Positions 17,801 through 27,121 are shown, counted from the stretch's first letter. The stretch: 47,707 nt of DNA from Glaciecola sp. UBA983 (GCA_002292215.1 DBBN01000065.1:1-47707), one strand, 5' to 3'. The notes: generated from the letters alone by a model not told the origin. Numbers and translations: made by a program.

Positions 17801-19579
17801 ATGACTCAAGATATGCTGCGTGGCCTTAATCAGATAATCAACAAAGTGGCGGCTGCGTTGCCCACTAATATGCGCGCGCCACAACACACCGTTTATGATG
17901 GCCTGACCCAACAAGCCCAAACTAGGCTACATCAACAGTTAAGCACAACAATGCACAGTGTGAATGCCGAACAGTTAGAGTTGTCTCTACAAGGTAAGCA
18001 ATTGATTATTCGGCTGCCATTGGCAAACTCAACAGAAGCACAGACTTCAGCTAAGCCTACTATGGTGTCAATCCCATTAACCGACGAGCAAGTAAAATTA
18101 ATCAAAAGCTTGCTTGCTCAACAACTCAATGCGCGCACTGCCCTAAATCAATCATCAACCTTAACGGTGTCGATCGAAGCGCTTTCTAATAACCCCGCGA
18201 TAGCTAATACCAGCCTTAAGATCCCCACCGCACAACGTACTAAAATTGCATTAGCGCTGTTAGTGCAGGCAAACCAATTAACACTATCAGGGCAAATACA
18301 AGGCACCAATAAACCCTTAGCAAATCTGCTATCACTCTTTATTGCCCCGCTAGATAAAGTGGTAAATGTCCCACTACAACGGCTTCCTGATGGGTTACAG
18401 ACGTTAGTCAACAACCTCAATACAACGGGTATCACAATTAAGCCTATTTTGACCATTGACGCACAGCATAGACAGCCAACACCTGGTCAGATGTTAGCAC
18501 CTATTGAATCTAGATTTGTGGATGTGCAATTAGCACTGAATAAACACGTCATTGCAGGTAGCCTAGATACTCAACATGTGGCAACACAGACATTGTTGAA
18601 AGCGGTTAATCAACTCCATGGCGGAAAATTGTCATTGTCTAAGAGTGAATTAACCGCAATCGTGCAGCACATCAATAGCCAAGATACCAAACCATTTCTG
18701 GATGCATTAACTTCCCCTAAATCATCCATAACTTTAGCGCCACAACTTGATAAATTATCGATTTCCCCTGCGTCGATTGAACGCTCTTTAGCACAAGCTG
18801 GTACAGCAAAAAATTTTCCGGAAAAGAGCATAGACAGTACCAGTGAAGCTAAGACCATTATAATACGGCTGGCTACTGCGACAAAATCCACGGATATTGC
18901 ATTACCTAGCGGTCTCATCAAACCATTGAGTCAGCTCATGGCGCAGAGTATATCGATGAGCAGAACGGTAGACGCCGCCAATATGACAATACCATCGACA
19001 CATTCAACAACATTAAGTGGTTTGGGGTTACCACCATCTAACAATAAGACTCCAGAGACCAATTTCGATCCAGCAACCAAGTTACTAAAAGGGATCACGC
19101 GTTTATTAACCGGTCATAGCTTGCACCAAGCAGTGAGTATGGAATGGCAAACCCAGCACCCTGACAGTCAATATTTTACATTGCCAAATTTTTTATCTGG
19201 ATCAAAACAACCCATCCAATTATTAATAAAACAAGAGCAACAGGCTGAATCAGAGCAATCCAACCACGTTGAGCAACAGGGCAATAAATGGCATATTTCT
19301 CTACAATTTAATATCGCCAATCCCAACGATAAACATGACGAACCGCAAGGAACGTTATTAGCCAAAGCAACCTTACAGGCACAAACTGTTAATATTTCAT
19401 TATATGGTTCAACTCAAACATTATTAGATAATATCAACCAACACAAACATGCATTAGAACAACGGTTACGACAGTTAGGATTTACAGTTGAAGCACAACC
19501 GGCTTATCAGGGTGTGATTAATGACAGCTTAGTCGATTGGCCTAAGCCCATTCGTCCAGCAAACGAGGTATCGGTATGA
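17801..19579 (+). CDS. FliK-like hook-length-control family protein
   Basis: A 592-residue protein with low-complexity, Gln/Thr/Ser/Leu-rich N-terminal and middle regions. The C-terminal domain, from about residue 460, has the pattern of the FliK C-terminal core: alternating short strands (WHISLQFNI, KATLQAQTVNISLYG) followed by a helix rich in Leu and Arg (HKHALEQRLRQLGF). In flagellar systems this core contacts the FlhB C-terminus to switch export specificity. The next gene, overlapping by ATGA, encodes an FlhB-C-terminus-like protein, which supports the assignment. No other flagellar gene is in the window, so its role may be outside or accessory to the flagellum. The ATG at 17801 has no clear ribosome site. 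Confidence 0.7.
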   Translation: MTQDMLRGLNQIINKVAAALPTNMRAPQHTVYDGLTQQAQTRLHQQLSTTMHSVNAEQLELSLQGKQLIIRLPLANSTEAQTSAKPTMVSIPLTDEQVKLIKSLLAQQLNARTALNQSSTLTVSIEALSNNPAIANTSLKIPTAQRTKIALALLVQANQLTLSGQIQGTNKPLANLLSLFIAPLDKVVNVPLQRLPDGLQTLVNNLNTTGITIKPILTIDAQHRQPTPGQMLAPIESRFVDVQLALNKHVIAGSLDTQHVATQTLLKAVNQLHGGKLSLSKSELTAIVQHINSQDTKPFLDALTSPKSSITLAPQLDKLSISPASIERSLAQAGTAKNFPEKSIDSTSEAKTIIIRLATATKSTDIALPSGLIKPLSQLMAQSISMSRTVDAANMTIPSTHSTTLSGLGLPPSNNKTPETNFDPATKLLKGITRLLTGHSLHQAVSMEWQTQHPDSQYFTLPNFLSGSKQPIQLLIKQEQQAESEQSNHVEQQGNKWHISLQFNIANPNDKHDEPQGTLLAKATLQAQTVNISLYGSTQTLLDNINQHKHALEQRLRQLGFTVEAQPAYQGVINDSLVDWPKPIRPANEVSV

Positions 19580-19908
19580 AATCCCACACTTCAGGTAGCA
19601 AAGCAGGTGCGTATACGAAGCATGCCGCCGCACTGAGATATGATCCACAACATCACTCAGCTCCTACCGTTGTCGCCAAAGGTGAGAATGTGCTGGCGGA
19701 AGAAATCATCGCATTAGCACGAGCACATGGCGTGTTGATTCATGAAGATCCACATTTAGCCGAAGTGCTTAATTCGCTTGAGATTGGACAAAACGTGCCA
19801 CAAGAAATTTTTATTGTTGTGGCTGAACTCATTGCCTTTTCCTATGTACTGCAAGGCAAATTCCCAAAAAACTGGCACGGTCATCAGCCAATTAATACTG
19901 AAGCCTAA
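19576..19908 (+). CDS. Stand-alone FlhB C-terminal-domain-like protein
   Basis: A 110-residue protein equivalent to the portion of FlhB after its autocleavage site: AALRYDPQHHSAPTVVAKG, then ALARAHGVLIHEDPHLAEVL and VPQEIFIVVAELIAFSYVL, all in the order seen in FlhB/YscU export-switch proteins. The membrane domain is absent and the NPTH cleavage motif is replaced by AYTKH, so no self-cleavage is expected. It overlaps the FliK-like gene by 4 bases (ATGA). Stand-alone FlhB-like proteins are known in several bacteria and can partly substitute for the FlhB C-terminus; whether this one does is inference. Confidence 0.82.
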   Translation: MKSHTSGSKAGAYTKHAAALRYDPQHHSAPTVVAKGENVLAEEIIALARAHGVLIHEDPHLAEVLNSLEIGQNVPQEIFIVVAELIAFSYVLQGKFPKNWHGHQPINTEA

Positions 19909-19945
19909 TGTAGTCAGACAGCGAAGCACACCGACCGCACCCTTT

Positions 19946-20254
19946 TTATATGATGCCTTGCTGTATTATCGGGACCAACCAGTAACGGATCTGTCCTTGA
20001 GACACCCGTTTTAATTGATCTAACACGACAGACGTGTGGAGTGCCGAATGCACAATCTCAAAACGATAAAATCCTCTATACCCCTCAACTTGTTCGCGGA
20101 TACTATACTGACTATGCTCTTTACTAAAGCCTTGGATGTCAAACAAACTGAACCCGCTAATCATCTCTAGCCCCATTAATACATCTACTACATCATCTTT
20201 TAGTAGTTCCGGCACCACTGCCATTAAGATTAAGCCTTGTTGCTCAGTTTGCAT
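19946..20254 (-). CDS. DUF3240 family protein, PII-like, linked to the RND metal pump
   Basis: A small cytoplasmic protein of 102 residues, consistent with the DUF3240 family that commonly sits at the end of heavy-metal RND operons. Visible elements are an N-terminal strand LILMAVVPELLKDDVVDVLM and a C-terminal QIRYWLVPI strand, compatible with a ferredoxin-like PII fold. The function is unknown; a regulatory or metal-sensing role is inferred only from context. Its start lies 11 bases inside the end of the pump gene, indicating co-transcription and coupling. It converges with the FlhB-like gene across 37 bases without an obvious terminator. Confidence 0.8.
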   Translation of the reverse strand: MQTEQQGLILMAVVPELLKDDVVDVLMGLEMISGFSLFDIQGFSKEHSQYSIREQVEGYRGFYRFEIVHSALHTSVVLDQLKRVSQGQIRYWLVPIIQQGII

Positions 20255-23200
20255 AACGTTTCTCCAACCAAATATAAAATACCGGGATTAAAAATAACGT
20301 GGTAAAAGTAGAAGTAAAAAGGCCCCCAATGACCACTATCGCTAACGGTTTTTGGATCTCCGCGCCAGGTCCTGTAGCTATCACTAATGGCATCAACCCA
20401 AACATCGCCGTTAATGCCGTCATTAATACCGGACGCAAGCGCTGTTTAGCACCATTAACCACCCGTAGTGACAAATCTTGAACTTGCGCCTTGGTTTGTT
20501 CAAAGTAACTGAGCATGACCACTCCATTTAAAACTGCAACACCTAACAAGGCGATAAATCCTACCGACGCAGGAACCGACAAAAATTCACCACTAAGATA
20601 CAAGGCTATAATGCCCCCCATAATGGCAAAAGGAATATTTGCCAAAATCAAACTCGCTTTAGCCAAGGAACCAAATGTGGTGAACAAGATAATTAAAATC
20701 AAGCCTAATGCCATGGGGACAACCAATAATAAATTATTCGTCGCGCGTTGTTGATTTTCAAACTCGCCTCCAAAGGTAATGCTATAGCCTACCGGTAACG
20801 TAATCTGTTGATTTACATTGAGCTGTAATTCATCAACAAAACTCACAATGTCTCGCCCAGTGACATTAGACGTTACGACAGCAAAGCGATTACTATTTTC
20901 TCGTTCAATTAAAATCGGACCTTGCTTAAAAGAAATATCTGCAATCATCTCTAAAGGCAATAATGAGGCATCGGGTAATAAAATGTTCATGCGTTTGATT
21001 TGAGCAATATTCGTTGGTTTAATCTGGTGACCGTCACTTAAGCCAAACACAATGGGCGTTTTTTTCTTGCCTTGGATCAGCGTTGAGACGGTTAACGTTT
21101 CCAGCTGACTCTTAATTAGCGTTGCCAGTTGTGCTGTCGTCATATTATGTTGCAACGCAATATCCGGTTTTAGCGTGATATTTAAAAAATCGCCACCTTC
21201 AATCACCGCAGCATTTACATCGACACTACCTGCTATATTTTTGGTTAAGGCACTAATATCATGTGCTATATGTGCCAAGCTCGGAATATCATCGCCAAAA
21301 ATCTTAATCGTTACGGCACCGGTGCTCCCGGTCAACATTTCAGATACACGCATTTGGATTGGCTGTGTGAAGCCCACATTAATCCCTGGAAACTCAGCAA
21401 GCACATCTCGAATAGCCTCAATCAACTCGTTTTTAGTGGCAAACCGCCATTGCTCCATGGGTTGTAATTCCATGAATACATCTGTTTCATTTAAGCTCAT
21501 CGGATCGAGTCCTATTTCATCAGAACCCACTCTTGCGACAATTTGTTTAATTTCAGGAATCTGTGCCAAGAGGGCTTGTTCGATTTGAATATCTAAATCG
21601 GTTGACGCTTGCAGTGAAATACTCGGAGATTTTTCTAGTTGAACAATAATATCGCCTTCATCTAATACAGGCATAAAGGTTTTACCTAAAGAGGTAAACA
21701 ACACGCCACTACTTAACAATAATGCTATCGCCACAATTATCATCGGGAGCGGAGCCGCTAAGGTACGTTGCAATAATGCTTGATACCTAACTTGTAGTGC
21801 TTGCACAAATTTTGGCTCAGTGACGGCATGACGGCTTAATAAAAATGAGGTGAAAGCAGGAATGACGGTTAATGATAGAAGTAGTGAAGAGATCATTGCA
21901 AAGACAATCGTCACCGCAACCGGCGTAAATAATTTCCCCTCTAATCCTGTCAATGTCAGTAACGGAGAAAACACGATGATGACAATAATGGTCCCAGATA
22001 CTACTGGCGTAGCCACCTCTTTGCATGCACGAAATATCAAATGTAATTTAGGTAACGACGCATTTTTTTGCATGGCATTAACTGTATTTTCGACGACCAC
22101 GACCGAAGCATCAACTAGCATACCTATTGCAATGACTAATCCTCCTAAACTCATGAGGTTGGCAGTAAAACCAAATTGTTCCATCAATAAAAAGGTACAG
22201 GCAGCGGAAAAAGGCAACACGAGTGACACGGCAACGGCAGCACGAACATCGCCTAAAAATAATGAAAGCACCACTACAACCAACAATATTGCAATCAGTA
22301 ATGCTTCTTCAATCGTCCCAATCGCTTTGTCTATGAGGTTTTTACGATTATAAAACACATTAATACTTGAGTCTTTGGGTAACGTCGCTTCGATTTGTTG
22401 CAGTTTTTGTGTCACTAGTTCAATTACCTGGGCGGTATTCGAATCTTTAAGGGCTATGACTATCGCTTCAGTTGTTTCTTGACCATTGCGAGTCACTGAA
22501 CCATATCGTGTTAAATGACCTTGGGATACTTCGGCAATGTCACGCAAACGGATTACACTACCTAAATGCACAGCGATCACCATATCATTGAGCTGCGCAA
22601 GATCGTTCACACGCCCCTCACTGCGCACAATCAACGTATCATTGCCGATATTAATGCGTCCAACATTACCATTTTGATTGCTGTCATTGACCACGTTCGC
22701 CAGTTCTTCTAGCGACATCTGGATACGTGCTAATTTAAGTAGATCAGGACTGATTTGATACGTTTTGGCAAACCCGCCTAATATATTGACATCTGCAACG
22801 CCATCGATAGTGCGTAGTAAAGGACGAATTTCCCATTCTAAAATTTGTCGACGTTCAATCAATGACAGATTGGGGTTTTCCAGTGAAAACATAAACATTT
22901 CACTCAGGGGAGTACTCATCGGTGCGACACCGCCTTCAAGCCCTGGGGGTAAGTTAGGCATAATATTCGCCAAGCGTTCTGCAACCTGTTGCCTAGCCCA
23001 ATAAATATCCGTCCCTTCTACAAAGTCTAACGTAATATCTGTGATGGCATATTTGGTCGTCGAACGTAAGATTTGTTGCTTAGGGATCCCTAATAATTCG
23101 GTTTCTATGGGTAGAGTTACCTGCGCTTCAATTTCTTCTGCGGTCATACCGGGCGCTTTGAGTATCACTTTTACCTGTGTAGGAGCGATATCTGGAAATG

Positions 23201-23312
23201 CATCAATGGGTAATGCAAACCAAGCTGATGTGCCTGCCAGCAAAATAAAGAGCGAAATAATAACTACAAATACACGTTGGATTAATGAAAATCGAATAAT
23301 ACCCGCTAGCAT
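20244..23312 (-). CDS. Heavy-metal-efflux RND pump, CzcA/CusA family
   Basis: Inner-membrane proton/metal antiporter of the HME-RND family, 1022 residues with 12 expected helices and two large periplasmic loops. Visible signatures: N-terminal RVFVVIISLFILLAGTSAWF, the porter-domain sequence GLDPMSLNETDVFMEL, QPIQMRVSEMLTG, and the fourth-helix proton-relay segment GMLVDASVVVVEN. That segment keeps one Asp and the Glu but lacks the additional upstream Asp of the divalent-metal pump CzcA, resembling CusA-type pumps in this respect. The CusA methionine pathway is not obvious, so substrate is undetermined. It lies one base after the adaptor gene and overlaps the DUF3240 gene. Confidence 0.9.
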   Translation of the reverse strand: MLAGIIRFSLIQRVFVVIISLFILLAGTSAWFALPIDAFPDIAPTQVKVILKAPGMTAEEIEAQVTLPIETELLGIPKQQILRSTTKYAITDITLDFVEGTDIYWARQQVAERLANIMPNLPPGLEGGVAPMSTPLSEMFMFSLENPNLSLIERRQILEWEIRPLLRTIDGVADVNILGGFAKTYQISPDLLKLARIQMSLEELANVVNDSNQNGNVGRINIGNDTLIVRSEGRVNDLAQLNDMVIAVHLGSVIRLRDIAEVSQGHLTRYGSVTRNGQETTEAIVIALKDSNTAQVIELVTQKLQQIEATLPKDSSINVFYNRKNLIDKAIGTIEEALLIAILLVVVVLSLFLGDVRAAVAVSLVLPFSAACTFLLMEQFGFTANLMSLGGLVIAIGMLVDASVVVVENTVNAMQKNASLPKLHLIFRACKEVATPVVSGTIIVIIVFSPLLTLTGLEGKLFTPVAVTIVFAMISSLLLSLTVIPAFTSFLLSRHAVTEPKFVQALQVRYQALLQRTLAAPLPMIIVAIALLLSSGVLFTSLGKTFMPVLDEGDIIVQLEKSPSISLQASTDLDIQIEQALLAQIPEIKQIVARVGSDEIGLDPMSLNETDVFMELQPMEQWRFATKNELIEAIRDVLAEFPGINVGFTQPIQMRVSEMLTGSTGAVTIKIFGDDIPSLAHIAHDISALTKNIAGSVDVNAAVIEGGDFLNITLKPDIALQHNMTTAQLATLIKSQLETLTVSTLIQGKKKTPIVFGLSDGHQIKPTNIAQIKRMNILLPDASLLPLEMIADISFKQGPILIERENSNRFAVVTSNVTGRDIVSFVDELQLNVNQQITLPVGYSITFGGEFENQQRATNNLLLVVPMALGLILIILFTTFGSLAKASLILANIPFAIMGGIIALYLSGEFLSVPASVGFIALLGVAVLNGVVMLSYFEQTKAQVQDLSLRVVNGAKQRLRPVLMTALTAMFGLMPLVIATGPGAEIQKPLAIVVIGGLFTSTFTTLFLIPVFYIWLEKRYAN

Positions 23313-23313
23313 A

Positions 23314-24402
23314 TTATTCCCCCAACCCTAACAAAACACCTTGAACGGCACTCACTGATGTCGTTAAAATCAACTTATTTGCGAGCGACTGTTGCGCTGT
23401 TACAATATACATCTGCTGTTCACTGGCAAGTAAATCAACTTTTACCGCAGTGTAACTGTCTGCTTCTTTTACCCAAATGTAACTCTGCCCTTCCCAAGAG
23501 AACACACTGTCTTGGCTAATTTGATAAGCTTGAGTGTAATATTGTGGGATCAACGATACTTGCTCTCCTAATTTCAAGTTACAGTTTGTGGTAATCGGCG
23601 CTGACCAGATGCTTTGGTAAAATTGCTCTATACGCTGATCGCGCTGACTTATCTCTAACATGCAATGGGGTAATTGGATTGTCTTTATCTTTAGCGCATT
23701 CTCCGCCGCTGCGCTCAGCCGATTGGCAACCGGTACATTAATATGCACTCGAACCGCATTTTCCGGCACAAAGCGACCAATAATTTCATCGATATTCAAT
23801 GCTGCTGGGCTATCATATATAACGTGTCCAGCAATAGGTGCCCCAATCGTTAATGAGTCTTGTTCTTCATCAACGTGCGTCACATAAGCAAAAAAATGTT
23901 CATATTCGTCATAAGCTAGTTTAATTTTATAATATTGCTCTGTGATTGCTAACCAATCACTTTCATTGATTGATTTGTTTTTAAACAAACGTTGGTTGTT
24001 TACATATAGCGTCTGGCTTTGTGTGTGTAGCTGCTGATAGATTTTATATTGCGCATAATAGTGATGCACTTCAGGACCTATCAACTTAACAAAGTCTTCT
24101 CCTGCTTTAATGACTGTGCCAGGGGGCCGCACATATACCGCTTGTTGAATATTCATGGGTGCTTTGAGTACATAAGCCTGCCCTGGTAATTCACTGACTG
24201 TGCCTAGTAATTGGCTCCCAGAAAAATGAGTGATAGCGGTGACTGTTTGTGTTTGTTGCTGTAAAGCACCAAGTTGTTGCACACTTACTTTTAGGCTCGT
24301 TTGTGACTCCGCATGCAGGGGTGCCACAAGTAGGATGCTTACCAACATGACTGACACAGATAACTGCAAGCTGCGGAATGTAGTTGATTCTAATCGCTTC
24401 AT
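23314..24402 (-). CDS. RND efflux periplasmic adaptor (membrane fusion) protein
   Basis: Expected to bridge the inner-membrane pump and the outer-membrane factor. The 362 residues begin with a signal peptide (SVMLVSILLVAPLHA). A first half with strands around GQAYVLKAPMNIQQAVYVRP and a helical hairpin (roughly residues 110-170) follow. A barrel-like region then includes IGRFVPENAVRVHINVPVANRL. Sequence conservation with well-known adaptors is low, so the call rests on position between pump and outer-membrane factor, export signal and the hairpin. ATGA overlap with the upstream outer-membrane factor gene and a 1-base gap to the pump gene show one transcript. Confidence 0.75.
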   Translation of the reverse strand: MKRLESTTFRSLQLSVSVMLVSILLVAPLHAESQTSLKVSVQQLGALQQQTQTVTAITHFSGSQLLGTVSELPGQAYVLKAPMNIQQAVYVRPPGTVIKAGEDFVKLIGPEVHHYYAQYKIYQQLHTQSQTLYVNNQRLFKNKSINESDWLAITEQYYKIKLAYDEYEHFFAYVTHVDEEQDSLTIGAPIAGHVIYDSPAALNIDEIIGRFVPENAVRVHINVPVANRLSAAAENALKIKTIQLPHCMLEISQRDQRIEQFYQSIWSAPITTNCNLKLGEQVSLIPQYYTQAYQISQDSVFSWEGQSYIWVKEADSYTAVKVDLLASEQQMYIVTAQQSLANKLILTTSVSAVQGVLLGLGE

Positions 24403-25691
24403 AATGAATGTCCTTGTGCCTGATTAATCGCTGCTATTTGGCGATTAATCGCAAGTTGATTAAGGGTAATAGTCGTTTGGGCGCTAAACAATTCGATAAG
24501 GTTACGAATATGTACAACTTGATTTTGGGTATTCGAGGCCAGCATGGTCGTAATGGACAACTCTAATTTTTCTAATGTTTCCCTATTTTTATCTAATAAA
24601 TGTTGTTTTTTAAGTAAAAAATCATACTCCGATATCTGAGTTTGTGAATCAGCGAGTATTTTGGTGAGTAGTTGATTACGTGTCACGGAATAATTGAGTT
24701 TGGCTTGGCTTAACTCATTACGTTGTGAAATTGATAACTCATGACCAATCGTGATTGGAATATCAACACCCACACCAATTTGATTATCCGAAAAATTAAC
24801 ACCTTCGACTCTTTTTGCGGCAAGCTGTACACTCCATGCTTGGGCTGACTGACTTTGCCCTTGCTGGGCTTGGCTTAATGTCTGCCACTCAAGATCCAGT
24901 GCTTGTATAGCTGGATGCTGTGCCGTAGACAACTCAACGTTATGTGTAGTAAAGCCCTCAAGTGTATTCTCAGGTAATGACTTCAACCCAGTCAACTGCT
25001 GATACTGCTTCAGCGTAAACGCTAATTTTCGTGTATATTCTAAGTGCCCAATTTGACTATCATTGACCTCTTTTTGTAGTAAAAACAATGCATACTGCGG
25101 CAGCGCATTCAGTTCTGCCATTTGGGTATACTGCGCGAGTAACTCTGTTAATACCATTGCTTTACGTTGAGCTGCATTGACTAATATATCCGTTTCTTGA
25201 TAGTCCCAAATCAATGTGCGAATGAGTCCAGAGTAATATAATTCTTGTTGCTGCTGAGCCAGAGTGTTCATCCTTTCTCTATTTTTCGTACTGAGCGCAT
25301 CGATTTCACGTTGAAGTTTAGATTTAATGGGCAAAGAAACACTCAATTGAGCTTCCTTATCGGCATCCTCGGTCTGATTATGCATGTATAACAACGACAG
25401 TATTGGACTCGAATCAAGCCAAACAAGCGATCTCTCATTGTCATTGTCTTGGTGAAGATTCAATAAATCGACCCGACCTTGTGTCGCCAATGTTGCCGCT
25501 AATATATCTTGTAACGATAATTTTGGGTTAAATGTTTGTGTCGCATTGTTACTATTAGTACGGTCAATATGGGTAGTATCGCTATTATTAATGCTGTCCT
25601 TAGCACTCACGGTGCCCGATACCAATACACTCATGATCCCAATAAATACTGTAGCAAAGATGGTTTGTGCTGATGAACTAAACGTTTTCAC
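24399..25691 (-). CDS. TolC-family outer-membrane efflux protein
   Basis: Outer-membrane channel component of the tripartite efflux system and first gene of the four-gene operon. The 430 residues start with a signal peptide (about residues 1-30, ending VSA). Long amphipathic helices rich in Gln, Leu and Ala follow, arranged in two repeats, as expected for the TolC fold; for example LSKAQLNYSVTRNQLL-like segments around residue 325 and a final helix ending AAINQAQGHSL. The mature N-terminus is rich in Asn, Ser and Thr. The 307-base gap upstream holds a decayed gene start on the opposite strand but no promoter I can assign with confidence. Confidence 0.82.
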   Translation of the reverse strand: MKTFSSSAQTIFATVFIGIMSVLVSGTVSAKDSINNSDTTHIDRTNSNNATQTFNPKLSLQDILAATLATQGRVDLLNLHQDNDNERSLVWLDSSPILSLLYMHNQTEDADKEAQLSVSLPIKSKLQREIDALSTKNRERMNTLAQQQQELYYSGLIRTLIWDYQETDILVNAAQRKAMVLTELLAQYTQMAELNALPQYALFLLQKEVNDSQIGHLEYTRKLAFTLKQYQQLTGLKSLPENTLEGFTTHNVELSTAQHPAIQALDLEWQTLSQAQQGQSQSAQAWSVQLAAKRVEGVNFSDNQIGVGVDIPITIGHELSISQRNELSQAKLNYSVTRNQLLTKILADSQTQISEYDFLLKKQHLLDKNRETLEKLELSITTMLASNTQNQVVHIRNLIELFSAQTTITLNQLAINRQIAAINQAQGHSL

Positions 25692-25794
25692 TAAAACCTC
25701 ATTTATTAATAATTTGAATTAATTCTATTTCATAGGAATTATATTATCTATATACATCTGTATGATATGCACGTCCACATAAGGCAACCATACA

Positions 25795-25938
25795 ATGCGC
25801 GAAAGATTGATCACTGCAATCTTAATCATCATGATACTAAATGGTACAGATGTGTTTGTTGATATAGGTCTATAAGTGCCCTTTTGGAATATTGTATAAG
25901 AAGCAACGGTTCGTCAACAATCCTCTAATTTTTATTAA
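25795..25938 (+). pseudogene. Degenerate 5' remnant of a probable membrane-anchored regulator gene
   Basis: In the 307-base gap between the tolC-like gene and recA, an ATG at 25795 opens 26 codons reading MRERLITAILIIMILNGTDV then FVDIGL, ending in TAA at 25873. The same frame continues past that stop as VPFWNIV, another TAA at 25897, then EATVRQQ, ending at 25936. The opening matches, from memory, the N-terminal membrane helix of short LuxR-type regulators (pattern: basic start, hydrophobic helix, D-x-x-x-D-I, then VP-x-W-HIV). The rest of such a protein, including any DNA-binding domain, is missing. An alternative is a real 26-residue membrane microprotein: AAGG lies 10 bases upstream of the ATG. 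Otherwise nothing was recognised in this gap. Confidence 0.45.
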
Positions 25939-25942
25939 CCAT

Positions 25943-25981
25943 AAAAAAACCGCAATCAGTGTCAAACATGATTGCGGTTTT
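25943..25981 (-). terminator. Intrinsic terminator of recA
   Basis: A perfect 13-bp stem AAAACCGCAATCA (25946-25958) with TGATTGCGGTTTT (25969-25981) and a 10-base loop. On the minus strand it is followed by a run of U (A-tract 25943-25949), 18 bases past the recA stop codon. Confidence 0.92.
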
Positions 25982-25998
25982 AAATGAGTGAGAAGTGT

Positions 25999-27042
25999 TT
26001 ATGCTTCTTCTTGGCCTTCGACTTCTTCTGCTTTTTCGTCAGAAGGTTTGGCTTTACATAACATTTCTGCACGGATACGATGCTCGATATCATCCGCCAT
26101 CGCTGTATGTTCTTTAAGATATTTCACTACGTTAGCTTTGCCTTGTCCGATACGCTCACCTTTGTAGCTATACCAAGCGCCAGCCTTTTCAACCATTTTA
26201 AGCTTAACACCTAAATCAATCAGTTCGGCTTGCTTTGAAATTCCTTTACCATACATGATTTGGAATTCAGCTTGTTTAAAAGGAGGGGCAACTTTATTTT
26301 TGACAACTTTGACTCTGGTCTCGTTACCCACAATTTCATCGCCATCCTTAATCGCGCCAATACGACGGATATCTAAGCGAACAGACGCATAAAATTTCAG
26401 TGCATTACCACCAGACGTAGTTTCTGGGTTACCAAACATCACACCAATTTTAAGACGGATTTGGTTGATGAAAATAACTAACGTATTAGAACGTTTGATA
26501 TTACCGGTTAATTTACGCAATGCTTGGGACATTAAGCGTGCTTGTAAACCAACATGAGAATCACCCATATCGCCTTCGATCTCAGCTTTCGGTGTCAATG
26601 CTGCAACAGAATCGATAATAACCACATCAACAGCAGCAGAACGAACTAACATGTCACAAATCTCTAGTGCTTGCTCACCTGTATCGGGTTGTGATACCAA
26701 CAGCTCGTCGATATTGACGCCTAGCGCTTGGGCGTAAATAGGGTCCAATGCGTGCTCAGCATCAATAAACGCACAAGTCTTGCCTACTTTTTGTGCTTCG
26801 GCAATAACTTGCAAGGTCAACGTCGTTTTACCTGATGATTCTGGACCGTATATTTCTACCACACGACCACATGGTAAACCGCCTATACCTAGTGCAATAT
26901 CAATGGTTAGAGAACCGGTTGAAATCGTATCAACATCCATACCTTGATTATCGCCTAGACGCATAATCGAGCCTTTGCCAAATTGCTTTTCAATTTGACC
27001 TAGTGCTGCCGAGAGTGCGCGTGATTTATTATCTTCTGCCAT
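25999..27042 (-). CDS. recA: Recombinase A
   Basis: ATP-dependent strand-exchange protein for homologous recombination and co-protease for LexA cleavage in the SOS response. The 347 residues are close to the family length. Walker A is GPESSGKT (residues 66-73), and the catalytic-core segments [19 protein letters not shown] and [19 protein letters not shown] (DNA-binding loop 2 region) are intact. The C-terminus is acidic, as usual ([12 protein letters not shown]). GAGG lies 5 bases before the ATG. Upstream is a consensus LexA operator overlapping the promoter. No recX follows; the gene ends in a strong terminator. Confidence 0.98.
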   Translation of the reverse strand: MAEDNKSRALSAALGQIEKQFGKGSIMRLGDNQGMDVDTISTGSLTIDIALGIGGLPCGRVVEIYGPESSGKTTLTLQVIAEAQKVGKTCAFIDAEHALDPIYAQALGVNIDELLVSQPDTGEQALEICDMLVRSAAVDVVIIDSVAALTPKAEIEGDMGDSHVGLQARLMSQALRKLTGNIKRSNTLVIFINQIRLKIGVMFGNPETTSGGNALKFYASVRLDIRRIGAIKDGDEIVGNETRVKVVKNKVAPPFKQAEFQIMYGKGISKQAELIDLGVKLKMVEKAGAWYSYKGERIGQGKANVVKYLKEHTAMADDIEHRIRAEMLCKAKPSDEKAEEVEGQEEA

Positions 27043-27091
27043 GTGTGCCTCAACCTTAAATGTGAGTTAGGATGTACGTGCTATGTTGTGG

Positions 27092-27121
27092 ATTATAATA
27101 CTGTATAATTATACAGTGCAA
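27092..27121 (-). promoter_or_regulatory. recA promoter with embedded LexA (SOS) box
   Basis: CTGTATAATTATACAG at 27101-27116 is a perfect 16-base palindrome fitting the LexA consensus CTGT-N8-ACAG. On the minus strand it sits in the spacer between a -35-like TTGCAC (27121-27116, 18-base spacer) and a -10 TATAAT (27097-27092), the same arrangement as E. coli recA. The LexA gene itself is not in the window. Confidence 0.9.

Noticed and set aside
21850..22353. 167-codon open frame antisense to the RND pump gene
   Set aside because: It is the mirror of a well-conserved membrane region of the pump; no ribosome site, composition explained by the coding strand.
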